A program made the translations under genes and the position numbers. From positions 1 to 6,972 of the forward strand of contig CAMYOP010000146.1 of assembly GCA_947260045.1 (NCBI GenBank): a stretch of DNA of 6,972 nt, read 5' to 3'. The DNA is from an uncultured Desulfobulbaceae bacterium. GTDB taxonomy: Bacteria > Desulfobacterota > Desulfobulbia > Desulfobulbales > Desulfobulbaceae. The notes under the pieces are model-generated. The model saw nothing but the letters and a program-made list of their open reading frames with translations, had not been told where the DNA came from and did not search any database. The first letter of the stretch is position 1, and each line of letters begins with the position of its first letter. Below are positions 1 through 6,331 of the stretch, piece after piece.

Positions 1-3000
1 TCCTTGGCTGTTAAACCATGCATAATGTGATAGGCAACACTGGTACTCAATGGGGATTCACCCTCTATGTCTCCATGTATTTCCAGTTCCTTCTCTAAAT
101 TTTGTATCATTTCCATCGGACCTGGCAAGAGATGGCGATCCTGTAATACCTGATGAAAAGGTTTTGAGATTTGCTCATCCATTCTGGCCATGAACATGCT
201 CTTTACAATGGATTTCTTCAACTGTGGCGCTGCTTTACAGGCACGTCCAAGGCTACCGGATGTTAGACCCAGTAGAAAATCACGCCCAGCCTTTTTCCTT
301 GTCAATTTATTGATGTAATCCAACCAACTGGAAACAGGTTCACGGACAAGTTCCAGGCCATGTTCTTCCAATTTTTCAACAACATACCCTGTATAAGGAT
401 CATGTTGCCTCATATATATTTCCCCTATATAGAGCACCAAGGGAAAACGCTTTTCTGTATAGTCATCATAGTTTTCAAACTGAGAGACTGTTTCATATCC
501 CCACTCGACGAGCTCTGAAATAACAGCACCTTTTTCTATAATTTTTGTCAATTGTTCAGAGCAAATGTTTCTTACGCGCAAAAGAGCACTTTTAGCCTTG
601 TTGTATGGTCGATAGCGCAGATACAGATCATCGAGCAAATCTCCTGCCCTGATGCCCAGATACATGACCTGTTGAAATTTCGACTTTTCTGACTTCTGGA
701 CAGAGTCAGGGAAGGGTACATCCAGGTAATCTGTTTTGGAGCTTGGCCCAATGACCGGAATTTTTTCCAGCTGTTCCTTTTGTAAAAACTGCTGGACCAT
801 TTCCCTATATTTGCCAAAGCGGCAGGGACCGCTGGTTGTGGGCAGCATGACCATATAATTATCAGTGACGAATTCTTCGGAGTGTTTTTCCTTTTCGCTC
901 TCCAAAAAACCCAATACATCACCAACCACTCCTTTTAAAGGGTGACAAACTTCCGTGTAAAGATGCTTCCTGGCAAGCTCATTGCCTTTTTGGGTATCAG
1001 TGGGCATTACCTGGGCCTGAATTTTACAGTGGCGAAGTGCTGCGGCAACCATATAACTTGCATTTCCCATGTAGGGTATCAGCCAGCTTCTTTGTCCTGC
1101 TCCAGCTTGTTTGTCCCCACCTCTTTTCCTAATCTCTAAAGATTGTTGCCTATATTGCGCAATCACTCTTTCATGGGCCTCTATGCGCGTAATAAATGGT
1201 GCATTATTTGTTTGACCGTCAATCATTAATTCCAACAAAGGCTTTTTTACCGATTCTTGAATTGTGCGTTCCTGATAAATTTTTATTGAATCGGGCCCAC
1301 AGGAAAAATTCATCATGCGGACTCCAAAAAGTGATGGGTGCATGGCAACGTAACTATTGGCCTTTAGGATTTTAACACTCTCTAGCCAAAATTCATTGTC
1401 TGCAATATGGTCAATATTCAAACCATTAAAGTGATGCTCCAAAAATATCTGTGGGATATAATGAAGCCCTCTAAGCTGTGAAAACAAGGTACCAGATTGT
1501 GAGGAAGCTTCAGGATCCAGGAGCACATAATCCCGTCCCAGACCAACAAAACCCCGTTCTTTACGAGCTGCAAGTTTTGCCAAAAAGCGATCACCCTGCC
1601 TGTAAAGTTCCTGCTGAAAAGTTTGCTGGGCTTCACTTGCGGAGACCAGTGCCCTTTTTATTTTTTTCCTGGAGTGCTTAAAGCCAAGACGCCTGAGTTC
1701 TTTTTGGAGAAAATGGACCAGAAGTGGAGTATCACCAAAATGCAAAATCGGATTAAATTGTTTTTCCACCTGTAGTGACAAAACATTACGCAGGACGTAG
1801 CCCTCAGCTTCTGTGTAAATACAATATTTTAAGTCAGGCCCATTTTCCTGACGTTTATCAATAAAACTTGGATTAAAAAGATATTGAATCTGCGGATGCT
1901 GCTTCAAAAAATAGGCGTGCCCTGTTGCCAGCTTTGCTCCAATACAATATTCAGAACGAGCAAGCTCAATGCCCTTTTTGGCAATAAACCTGTCACTGAC
2001 AGGTGAGAGCACAGGGAAAAAATCAAGCTCTCGTAACAGTACCGCTGACCAGATACATTTTGGGCCAAGAGTTGCGCTGCTGCGTTTGATACCTATGGAA
2101 TTTGGGATCAGGTCAAGGGGTTCACCATCCACTTTTGAATCACTGAGTACCATTCCATATTGGTTAAAATGTTTTTCAAGTATTTGGTGATAGCGCTCGA
2201 CATAATGCAGTCTTGGTTTTTTACTGACATCTGAGTTTCCTTTTGGGCAATACCCCCCGCTTATGATACTTTCCTGGTCAGCTGTATAGACATCAAGCGT
2301 ACAATCCCTGACAGTGCAGGAGCTCTCACCAAGTAAGGTACTGCAGGCACTGGTTTCTTTACTAAAAACCATATCCACCAAGCCCCAGCCACGAAAAGCA
2401 GTGTCAGAGGGAAGACCTTTTTGGGACATCTTCTTTATATTATTTATGATGTCAAGAGCCTGTCCCCAGGCACCAAAAATTTCCCGGTGGGGAAGACCTT
2501 CTATAGAGCGGCCACTAACCTGTGCCAGTGCTGCCAAAAACGCCCGGCCAAGAGCTGGCCCTCCCTGGGCAGAACATTTTCCTGTATTCTGATTTGCACC
2601 GCCAACGAATTTATAAAAATAGCTGGCAGCAGTTGCTCTGACAATTGCAGCTGCTATCTCTTCGCGGCTAAACCCTTCAGCAATAAGTCGATTTGTATCC
2701 ATTTCCATAAAAACACCACAGGTCGAATCGATGATTGGTACCTGCTCTGCTTTTAGGGCTGCCTCCTGTAAAGAGTCCTCGACTTTGAGATCAATGATCT
2801 CGGCTAAATTCTCCAGGGTTTGACCGCTGCCCGCCTGACAGCTATGGTTCATTTTTGCTTCTTTCACAGCACCATCTACGCCAAACTGGGTATATTTCAT
2901 GTCCTGTCCGCCTATTTCATAGATGGTTTCTATGTCAGGAGCATACTGTTTTACTCCCAAGGCGTGACAGGTAATTTCATCTGTGATCAGATCACTGGGC

Positions 3001-3389
3001 GAAATTCCTTTCTTTTTCAAATTTTCAGCTTTTTCTTTACTGAGCAGAATTTTCTCATATAAGGTGCGTGCCGACCCTGTTGCCCCGACACCAAGAACTT
3101 TAATATTGTTTTGATGTCTCCCAAGATACGATATGACCTTTTTTAGAGATCCTTCGGGATTGCCATGGGTGCTGATATATATCTTATCCAGCAGCTCCCT
3201 GTTACGATACTCAACAAGCACTCCCTTTGTGGTTGTGCTGCCACCATCTATGCCTATGACAACCTCTGTTCCTGGAGATAAGTTCTTTTTTACTGTAGCC
3301 CTGTGATCTGTAATATTTGCAAGGCAACTCGAAAGCGACGGAGCTACAGGGCGCTCTTTTCTCCTTATTACGAGGCCCTGTTCAAGCAT
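1..3389 (-). CDS. Large acyl-CoA dehydratase activase: ASKHA ATPase + DUF2229 + HgdB-like region (3' end beyond window)
   Basis: By family, an ATP-driven iron-sulfur electron-transfer protein of the 2-hydroxyacyl-CoA dehydratase activator group, expected in the cytoplasm of anaerobes. I translated the whole frame by hand: 1129 codons are open from the ATG to the left edge, with no stop. Numbering from that ATG: GIDGGSTTTKG (46-56) is the phosphate loop; DEITCHA (Cys141) and MNHSCQAGSG (Cys184) match the two cluster-binding cysteines of HgdC; IGGQDMK (159-165) is the family signature; STCGVFME contains Cys224. A four-cysteine stretch (349, 358, 363, 381, ending GGYCPKGN) follows. A DUF2229-type domain starts near 431 (IGIKRSSATLG). 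The C-terminal part resembles HgdB-like regions: FVGLGRDY near 615, NFSCGPDS (Cys697), TEVCHPLKG (Cys815), SGPCRFGKY (Cys856), and EIYMRQHDPY near 990. Roughly 100 residues should lie beyond the window. The ATG has no good ribosome site of its own; its A overlaps the stop of a nine-codon ORF. The substrate cannot be read from the sequence. Confidence 0.92.
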   Translation of the reverse strand, partial: MLEQGLVIRRKERPVAPSLSSCLANITDHRATVKKNLSPGTEVVIGIDGGSTTTKGVLVEYRNRELLDKIYISTHGNPEGSLKKVISYLGRHQNNIKVLGVGATGSARTLYEKILLSKEKAENLKKKGISPSDLITDEITCHALGVKQYAPDIETIYEIGGQDMKYTQFGVDGAVKEAKMNHSCQAGSGQTLENLAEIIDLKVEDSLQEAALKAEQVPIIDSTCGVFMEMDTNRLIAEGFSREEIAAAIVRATAASYFYKFVGGANQNTGKCSAQGGPALGRAFLAALAQVSGRSIEGLPHREIFGAWGQALDIINNIKKMSQKGLPSDTAFRGWGLVDMVFSKETSACSTLLGESSCTVRDCTLDVYTADQESIISGGYCPKGNSDVSKKPRLHYVERYHQILEKHFNQYGMVLSDSKVDGEPLDLIPNSIGIKRSSATLGPKCIWSAVLLRELDFFPVLSPVSDRFIAKKGIELARSEYCIGAKLATGHAYFLKQHPQIQYLFNPSFIDKRQENGPDLKYCIYTEAEGYVLRNVLSLQVEKQFNPILHFGDTPLLVHFLQKELRRLGFKHSRKKIKRALVSASEAQQTFQQELYRQGDRFLAKLAARKERGFVGLGRDYVLLDPEASSQSGTLFSQLRGLHYIPQIFLEHHFNGLNIDHIADNEFWLESVKILKANSYVAMHPSLFGVRMMNFSCGPDSIKIYQERTIQESVKKPLLELMIDGQTNNAPFITRIEAHERVIAQYRQQSLEIRKRGGDKQAGAGQRSWLIPYMGNASYMVAAALRHCKIQAQVMPTDTQKGNELARKHLYTEVCHPLKGVVGDVLGFLESEKEKHSEEFVTDNYMVMLPTTSGPCRFGKYREMVQQFLQKEQLEKIPVIGPSSKTDYLDVPFPDSVQKSEKSKFQQVMYLGIRAGDLLDDLYLRYRPYNKAKSALLRVRNICSEQLTKIIEKGAVISELVEWGYETVSQFENYDDYTEKRFPLVLYIGEIYMRQHDPYTGYVVEKLEEHGLELVREPVSSWLDYINKLTRKKAGRDFLLGLTSGSLGRACKAAPQLKKSIVKSMFMARMDEQISKPFHQVLQDRHLLPGPMEMIQNLEKELEIHGDIEGESPLSTSVAYHIMHGLTAK

Positions 3390-3418
3390 TATCGGATCAA
3401 AAACAGCCCTGTTCCCAT
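3389..3418 (-). CDS. Possible nine-codon coupling ORF between the two activase genes
   Basis: ATG at 3418 opens a nine-residue reading frame (MGTGLFLIR) whose TAA shares its final A with the ATG of the large activase (TAATG). AAGGA lies seven bases upstream of this ATG, a better ribosome site than anything in front of the large activase. The likely role is translational coupling by re-initiation, not a functional peptide. A chance occurrence cannot be excluded. Confidence 0.35.
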   Translation of the reverse strand: MGTGLFLIR

Positions 3419-3425
3419 TTTCCAA

Positions 3426-3430
3426 TCCTT
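3426..3430 (-). promoter_or_regulatory. Shine-Dalgarno AAGGA at the activase junction
   Basis: AAGGA overlaps the TAA stop of the 305-residue gene. It is seven bases before the out-of-frame ATG at 3418, but about 36 bases before the large activase ATG at 3389, and it directly abuts an in-frame TTG at 3425. The spacing therefore favours initiation at 3418 followed by coupling, over direct initiation of the large gene. Confidence 0.5.
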
Positions 3431-4346
3431 ACGCAGCAGCACCTATGGCAGCAATTGCTGATGCACGGTTTGGCTGTAATACTGGAAGCCCAACCAGCTG
3501 GGCAAGCTGAGTATTCACAATTCTGTTTTTCAACACGCCACCTGTACCAAGTGCCAAAGCTGCCTTTTTAAAAAAAGTATGATCTCTGCCCCCAAGTACA
3601 TCAATCATATAATTATGGGCAATGGTTTGAAAAAGGCCCGCCAGGTTATCAGCTTGCAGGGCCCCTTGATTTTGCTTGTGAATCAGGTCAGACTGAATGA
3701 CAACCCCGCAACGAGCTAGAAAATGACTGGGATTTTCTGAGCTGCCAGCTTGACGTTCAGCAAGGTCAAACATTTTTTCCAGCCGTTTCTGCTCAGCATG
3801 GCGATGGATGCAGCGCTCTTCCCTGGCAGCTCCTTCATCCAGATATCGCCAGTCATTCACATTCTGCCTTATCACTGAATCCTGAAAAAGACGGCGGCAT
3901 TGTTTTTCAATGAGTGTTCCAGCTCCTCCTCCACACTTACTGCCCGTTTTCCATTCATTAACGATAGCCTGCTTACCCAATGAAGAAATCTCAAAGAAAT
4001 AGGTATTTTTTGCCCCAATATAAAAGATATAGCGGACATCTGGCTCAAGCAGTGCTCCTCCTCGTGGAATAGCTACACTTTCATGGACAAAATGAAAATC
4101 TTTCAGGACTGAAGAAAAAATTTGGGCACCCTCCCCTGTAAAAGTAGTGCCTATTATGTTTTCTTTTTTGATATGCCTAAGGTTCTCTTCCCAGACTTCA
4201 GCCATTGCACCTGCAATATCTGCAAAATGCATAAGAGGTTTGCCACAATGGATAATTTCTAAATCCTGGTTGAGAATTGCACTATGAATGGCACTGCTGC
4301 CGATATCAAAGCCAAGCACGAATCTTTTTGTATCCGTAACGGTCAC
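3429..4346 (-). CDS. Stand-alone BadF/HgdC-type ASKHA ATPase domain, degenerate at the cluster site
   Basis: A 305-residue protein with the fold signature of HgdC/BadF/BcrA activators: GFDIGSSAIHSA (12-23) at the first phosphate loop, IGAKNTYFF (110-118) where active members have IGGQDSK-like sequence, SKCGGGAGTLIEKQ (136-149) in place of the CAAGTG segment, RCGVVIQSD (212-220), and ALGTGGVLKN (264-273) as the second glycine loop. The usual cysteine of the EITCHA motif is missing (HESVAIPRGG at 88-97), so only one of the two HgdC cluster cysteines is kept (Cys138). The GTG start is preferred because an in-frame TGA lies three codons upstream and a GGAGG site precedes it by 11 bases. The protein ends in IGAAA, the usual end of such a domain, at a TAA in frame with the larger activase downstream. 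It probably corresponds to the first of the two ATPase domains in long fused activases and may pair with the downstream ATPase domain. A structural or regulatory partner is an alternative to an active electron donor. Confidence 0.9.
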   Translation of the reverse strand: MTVTDTKRFVLGFDIGSSAIHSAILNQDLEIIHCGKPLMHFADIAGAMAEVWEENLRHIKKENIIGTTFTGEGAQIFSSVLKDFHFVHESVAIPRGGALLEPDVRYIFYIGAKNTYFFEISSLGKQAIVNEWKTGSKCGGGAGTLIEKQCRRLFQDSVIRQNVNDWRYLDEGAAREERCIHRHAEQKRLEKMFDLAERQAGSSENPSHFLARCGVVIQSDLIHKQNQGALQADNLAGLFQTIAHNYMIDVLGGRDHTFFKKAALALGTGGVLKNRIVNTQLAQLVGLPVLQPNRASAIAAIGAAA

Positions 4347-4357
4347 TGTTAATCATT

Positions 4358-4362
4358 CCTCC
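4358..4362 (-). promoter_or_regulatory. Ribosome site GGAGG for the 305-residue activase domain
   Basis: GGAGG lies 11 bases before the GTG at 4346. An ATG at 4356 is only one base from it, too close for initiation, and reads a different frame that stops after 16 codons. With the in-frame TGA at 4355-4353, this fixes GTG as the start. Confidence 0.7.
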
Positions 4363-4424
4363 AAATCACTTGCAAGCCAATGGTTTCCGAAGAGCTTGAA
4401 AAAACTCCTTGATTTGTTTTTTCT

Positions 4425-4453
4425 TTGTTGTTTTAATAAGTTATTAGTACAAT
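4425..4453 (+). promoter_or_regulatory. Weak candidate promoter for the exported-protein operon
   Basis: TTGTTG (4425-4430), a 17-base spacer and TACAAT (4448-4453). The -10 matches the vegetative consensus at five of six positions; the -35 matches only in TTG. The perfect TAATAA/TTATTA palindrome fills most of the spacer, a typical operator position. It would give a leader of roughly 145 bases. This is consensus matching only. Confidence 0.28.
4434..4446. repeat. Perfect 13-bp palindrome TAATAA-G-TTATTA
   Basis: Six-base arms around a single central G. It lies in the spacer of the plus-strand promoter candidate and touches the minus-strand -10 candidate, so a bound repressor could control both units. 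AT-rich palindromes of this size can also occur by chance. Confidence 0.4.
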
Positions 4454-4472
4454 ATTTTATTACCGGCATCAA
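4444..4472 (-). promoter_or_regulatory. Weak candidate promoter for the activase genes
   Basis: On the minus strand, TTGATG (4472-4467), a 17-base spacer and TACTAA (4449-4444). Both hexamers are imperfect. An alternative -10, TAAAAT (4459-4454), matches better but has a poor -35, ATGTCG (4482-4477). If either is real, the promoter overlaps the one proposed for the opposite direction. Confidence 0.22.
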
Positions 4473-4477
4473 ATATC

Positions 4478-4493
4478 GACATGTTCCAATGTC
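4478..4493. repeat. Inverted repeat GACAT-N6-ATGTC, possible operator
   Basis: Perfect five-base arms around GTTCCA, centre-to-centre spacing near one helical turn, placed just before the isolated TTGACA at 4495-4500. The form suits a dimeric regulator; no regulator gene is in the window. Confidence 0.35.
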
Positions 4494-4510
4494 TTTGACA
4501 AACGCTTTCG

Positions 4511-4543
4511 CCGGAATTTTTTCTCTTGCTGTATTGGTTCCGG
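4511..4543 (+). repeat. CCGGAA...TTCCGG inverted repeat, possible leader hairpin
   Basis: Six-base arms at 4511-4516 and 4538-4543, with two G-U pairs possible inward, enclose a loop of about 17-21 bases. It would fall in the 5' leader of the exported-protein operon. It is not a terminator: no U-run follows. The stem is short and its function unknown. Confidence 0.25.
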
Positions 4544-4593
4544 TCTTAAAAATTACTCTTCGCACTATCACCTCAGATTATTTGTTGTCCAGC

Positions 4594-4600
4594 AAAGGAG
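4594..4600 (+). promoter_or_regulatory. Strong ribosome site AAAGGAG for the first exported protein
   Basis: AAAGGAG followed by six bases and ATG at 4607. It decides the start of the 230-residue gene and suggests this is the main entry site of the coupled three-gene unit. Confidence 0.75.
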
Positions 4601-4606
4601 AACGTT

Positions 4607-5299
4607 ATGGGGCTGAAGCATCTATTTAAGATTTATACCATTCAATCGCATCTCAAGTTCCAGGCAACGGCCAGGGTCCTTCTTCCGCTCTTATGTTTAC
4701 TTTTGGCAGCTGGTGGATGCGCACCTAAAATTTCTCACTCACCAGCGAGCTTAGGCGGTTCCTTCTCCGGACATACTGAAGCAGGAGAACCCCTTACCCT
4801 CTTCCTGCACCAAAAAGAAAATAAAATAACAGGATATGGCAATATTGGTCCGCGGGCTTTCAGCCTTGCCTCTCTTACGTCATGGCATGGCCCGGCAAAC
4901 TTTATTTTTGAAGATGGCAAAAAATTTAACGGCTATCTCAAATTCACGCCTGACGGTAACAGGTCAGAAATCTCCATATCTGGTGAAAAAGTTCTTACCA
5001 GTCGCAATAATGATACCATTAACCTTAGCCCAGGAACCTTTAGCGGTAATTATTTCACACAAGGGCCACTTCCCATCCGACTGCGCCTCACTCAAAATGA
5101 TATGCTCATTGCAGGATCTGGTTTTGCGGGAGACAAGCCAATTGCAGTAGTTGGAAAACAGATCGCTAGCGATAAAGCAAAGGGCTCAGTCCTTTTCTCT
5201 GATGAAAGTCGAACAATCCTTGTTATTACCATTTCAGAAGCTGGTGACGAACTCACTGTTCAGGGAATTGGGAGTCCTTTTATTATGAGGCGCCAATAA
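4607..5299 (+). CDS. Putative lipoprotein with two tandem beta-rich repeats, unknown function
   Basis: A 230-residue protein I cannot assign to a family. A basic N-terminus, a hydrophobic stretch (24-35) and LLAAGGC with Cys38 suggest a lipoprotein signal peptide, although the position three before the Cys is Ala instead of the usual Leu. The long n-region (about 23 residues) is unusual, but the start is fixed by AAAGGAG six bases upstream. The mature part appears to be a duplicated module: GSFSG at 51-55 and GTFSG at 143-147 open two units of about 85 residues. Each continues with a hydrophobic strand (LTLFLHQKENKITGYG; IRLRLTQNDMLIAGSG), a middle glycine or aspartate turn and a closing strand ending in TSR or MRR. 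There are no cysteines after the lipobox. It is first in a cluster of exported proteins; its TAA overlaps the next ATG. Likely place: periplasmic face of a membrane. Confidence 0.85.
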   Translation: MGLKHLFKIYTIQSHLKFQATARVLLPLLCLLLAAGGCAPKISHSPASLGGSFSGHTEAGEPLTLFLHQKENKITGYGNIGPRAFSLASLTSWHGPANFIFEDGKKFNGYLKFTPDGNRSEISISGEKVLTSRNNDTINLSPGTFSGNYFTQGPLPIRLRLTQNDMLIAGSGFAGDKPIAVVGKQIASDKAKGSVLFSDESRTILVITISEAGDELTVQGIGSPFIMRRQ

Positions 5300-5763
5300 T
5301 GAAAAGGGATCTAATATATCTTGTACTTGTTTTTTTTGGAGCAATTGCTCTTTTCGATTCAATGGGATGCTCTTTACTGCTCCCGCCTCTTTCACATGAT
5401 CCGGACTATCTTTTTACCGGAGGTTGTTTTGAACATTCGGATGGTCGTGAATTAGGCCATCTTGACTTTAATAATCTGGATGATTCTTACTCTTTCAGGG
5501 GTATCGCTAAGGGACTCTCTGAACTTGGTGTCCAAGAGGAAGATATTTGGGTGTTCTCTGGTCATGCAACTCATTCTGAAGTGGATACGTTATTAGCTTC
5601 TGACATAACTGCAACTTGGGACAATGCAGACGATTCCCCTGAAGAGTTTGAGCTGGAGGGATTTTACACCATTGCAACAGAAAGATTGATAATTCGTCAT
5701 AAAAACTCTGTAGAGGAAGTGTCACTTGTGAAAGTATCTTGCATACCTGATGGGACAGAGTAA
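5299..5763 (+). CDS. Small exported or lipid-anchored protein, unknown function
   Basis: A 154-residue protein starting at an ATG that shares its A with the previous stop (TAATG), with GAGG eight bases upstream. A hydrophobic segment (5-19) leads to ALFDSMGC with Cys24, resembling a lipoprotein signal but with Ser where Leu is normal. The mature part is acidic, with short alternating strands (DIWVFSGHATHSE; RLIIRHKNS). It is enclosed by Cys43 (FTGGCFEH) and Cys148 (VKVSCIPD), which could form a disulfide. The signal region matches the next protein closely: IALFDSMGC against IALIPSLGC, both followed by a Pro/Asp-rich linker. The pair probably arose by duplication. It overlaps the next gene by one base, so equal expression of the set is likely. 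No enzyme motif is visible. Confidence 0.82.
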   Translation: MKRDLIYLVLVFFGAIALFDSMGCSLLLPPLSHDPDYLFTGGCFEHSDGRELGHLDFNNLDDSYSFRGIAKGLSELGVQEEDIWVFSGHATHSEVDTLLASDITATWDNADDSPEEFELEGFYTIATERLIIRHKNSVEEVSLVKVSCIPDGTE

Positions 5764-6302
5764 TGGCAGATACCATGAAAAATTTACTGTATCTCATACT
5801 GATTATGGCAACCAACATTGCCTTAATTCCTTCCCTTGGCTGCAATAGCGGGAGTCTCATGCCTCTTGATCCAGATCCACCGCTGCCTGCAGATCCACGG
5901 TTTGAAGGTATTTTTACATCCAGCCATCCATTATGTGGATCAACGGGAATCTATGAATGTGAGACGACTTTTACAGTGTATCATAGCGCAGAGAGAGACA
6001 GCACTGATACCCTTATAAATGGTTCAATCACCCTTAGTGCGCGCCAAACAGGGAGAGATGCCTTGCACCCCTGGGAAATGCTCCGTTTTGAAGGGCATGT
6101 TTCTGAGCTTGGGACCTCCGAAGGAACACTCCATATAGCGCACCCGCTTCCCGAAGGTGGAAGCACAAGACAAGAAGACGAGTGTGAGGCGACAGTTCGA
6201 CTGATTGCAGCAGATGATGATTGCCCAGCTCAATTACAATTAACCTGCACCGAATATAGTCAGGATTATACAGCAAACAGGACAACCTCATGTCGGCCTT
6301 AA
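5763..6302 (+). CDS. Cysteine-rich exported protein, paralogue of the preceding gene, unknown function
   Basis: A 179-residue protein joined to the previous gene by TAATG. A weak GGGA site lies seven bases upstream; a second in-frame ATG at 5775 is an alternative start without a ribosome site. The signal region ends in IALIPSLGC (Cys27), then a Pro/Asp linker (MPLDPDPPLPADP, 33-45). The body contains six further cysteines (58, 66, 141, 154, 162, 177), enough for three disulfides, which fits an extracytoplasmic protein. Segments alignable with the fourth protein are LINGSITL against LVNGSGEV, and LRFEGHV against FVLTGMV followed by a GTLHI/GHLKV strand. No catalytic motif is seen. The body is compact and beta-rich by inspection. 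It may be lipid-anchored despite Ser at the -3 position, or it may be cleaved as an ordinary secreted protein. Confidence 0.82.
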   Translation: MADTMKNLLYLILIMATNIALIPSLGCNSGSLMPLDPDPPLPADPRFEGIFTSSHPLCGSTGIYECETTFTVYHSAERDSTDTLINGSITLSARQTGRDALHPWEMLRFEGHVSELGTSEGTLHIAHPLPEGGSTRQEDECEATVRLIAADDDCPAQLQLTCTEYSQDYTANRTTSCRP

Positions 6303-6315
6303 GCGGCCATAAGTG

Positions 6316-6323
6316 AAAGGGAG
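6316..6323 (+). promoter_or_regulatory. Ribosome site AAAGGGAG for the PKD-like protein
   Basis: A near-ideal Shine-Dalgarno eight bases before the ATG at 6332. Unlike the two overlapping genes upstream, this gene can be translated independently and perhaps more strongly. Confidence 0.7.
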
Positions 6324-6331
6324 AGCACATC

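Larger units (their letters stand above)
4347..4606. other. Divergent intergenic control region
   Basis: 260 bases between the outward-facing activase and exported-protein units. It is AT-rich around 4400-4460. It contains both ribosome sites, a perfect TAATAA/TTATTA repeat (4434-4446), a GACAT/ATGTC repeat (4478-4493), an isolated perfect TTGACA (4495-4500) and a CCGGAA/TTCCGG repeat (4511-4543). Open frames on both strands here have no recognisable content, and I see no RNA gene. Confidence 0.75.

Noticed and set aside
572..925. 117-codon minus-strand frame, and other overlapping frames within 1-3390 on both strands
   Set aside because: They lie inside the activase coding frame, which is continuous and rich in family motifs; the alternatives have no recognisable content.
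3423..3425. In-frame TTG as start of the large activase
   Set aside because: AAGGA directly abuts it with no spacer, too close for initiation; ATG at 3389 with coupling is more plausible, though not proven.
3429..3431. Selenocysteine or pyrrolysine recoding at the junction stop
   Set aside because: The codon is TAA; known recoding uses TGA or TAG. Plain readthrough remains possible, but nothing in the sequence supports it specifically.
4495..4500. Perfect -35 hexamer TTGACA on the plus strand
   Set aside because: No acceptable -10 occurs 16-19 bases downstream (the stretch is TTTTTC-like).
4513..4530. Sigma-54 type promoter (GG...TTGCT)
   Set aside because: The GG and GC elements are 13 bases apart instead of 10, and the flanking bases do not match.
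4353..4571. 72-codon minus-strand frame in the intergenic region
   Set aside because: No good ribosome site or recognisable content, and it covers the control region between two divergent units.
6295..6308. GGCC-TTAAGC-GGCC as a terminator between the third and fourth exported genes
   Set aside because: The stem is only four base pairs and no T-run follows; the next gene's ribosome site is immediately downstream.
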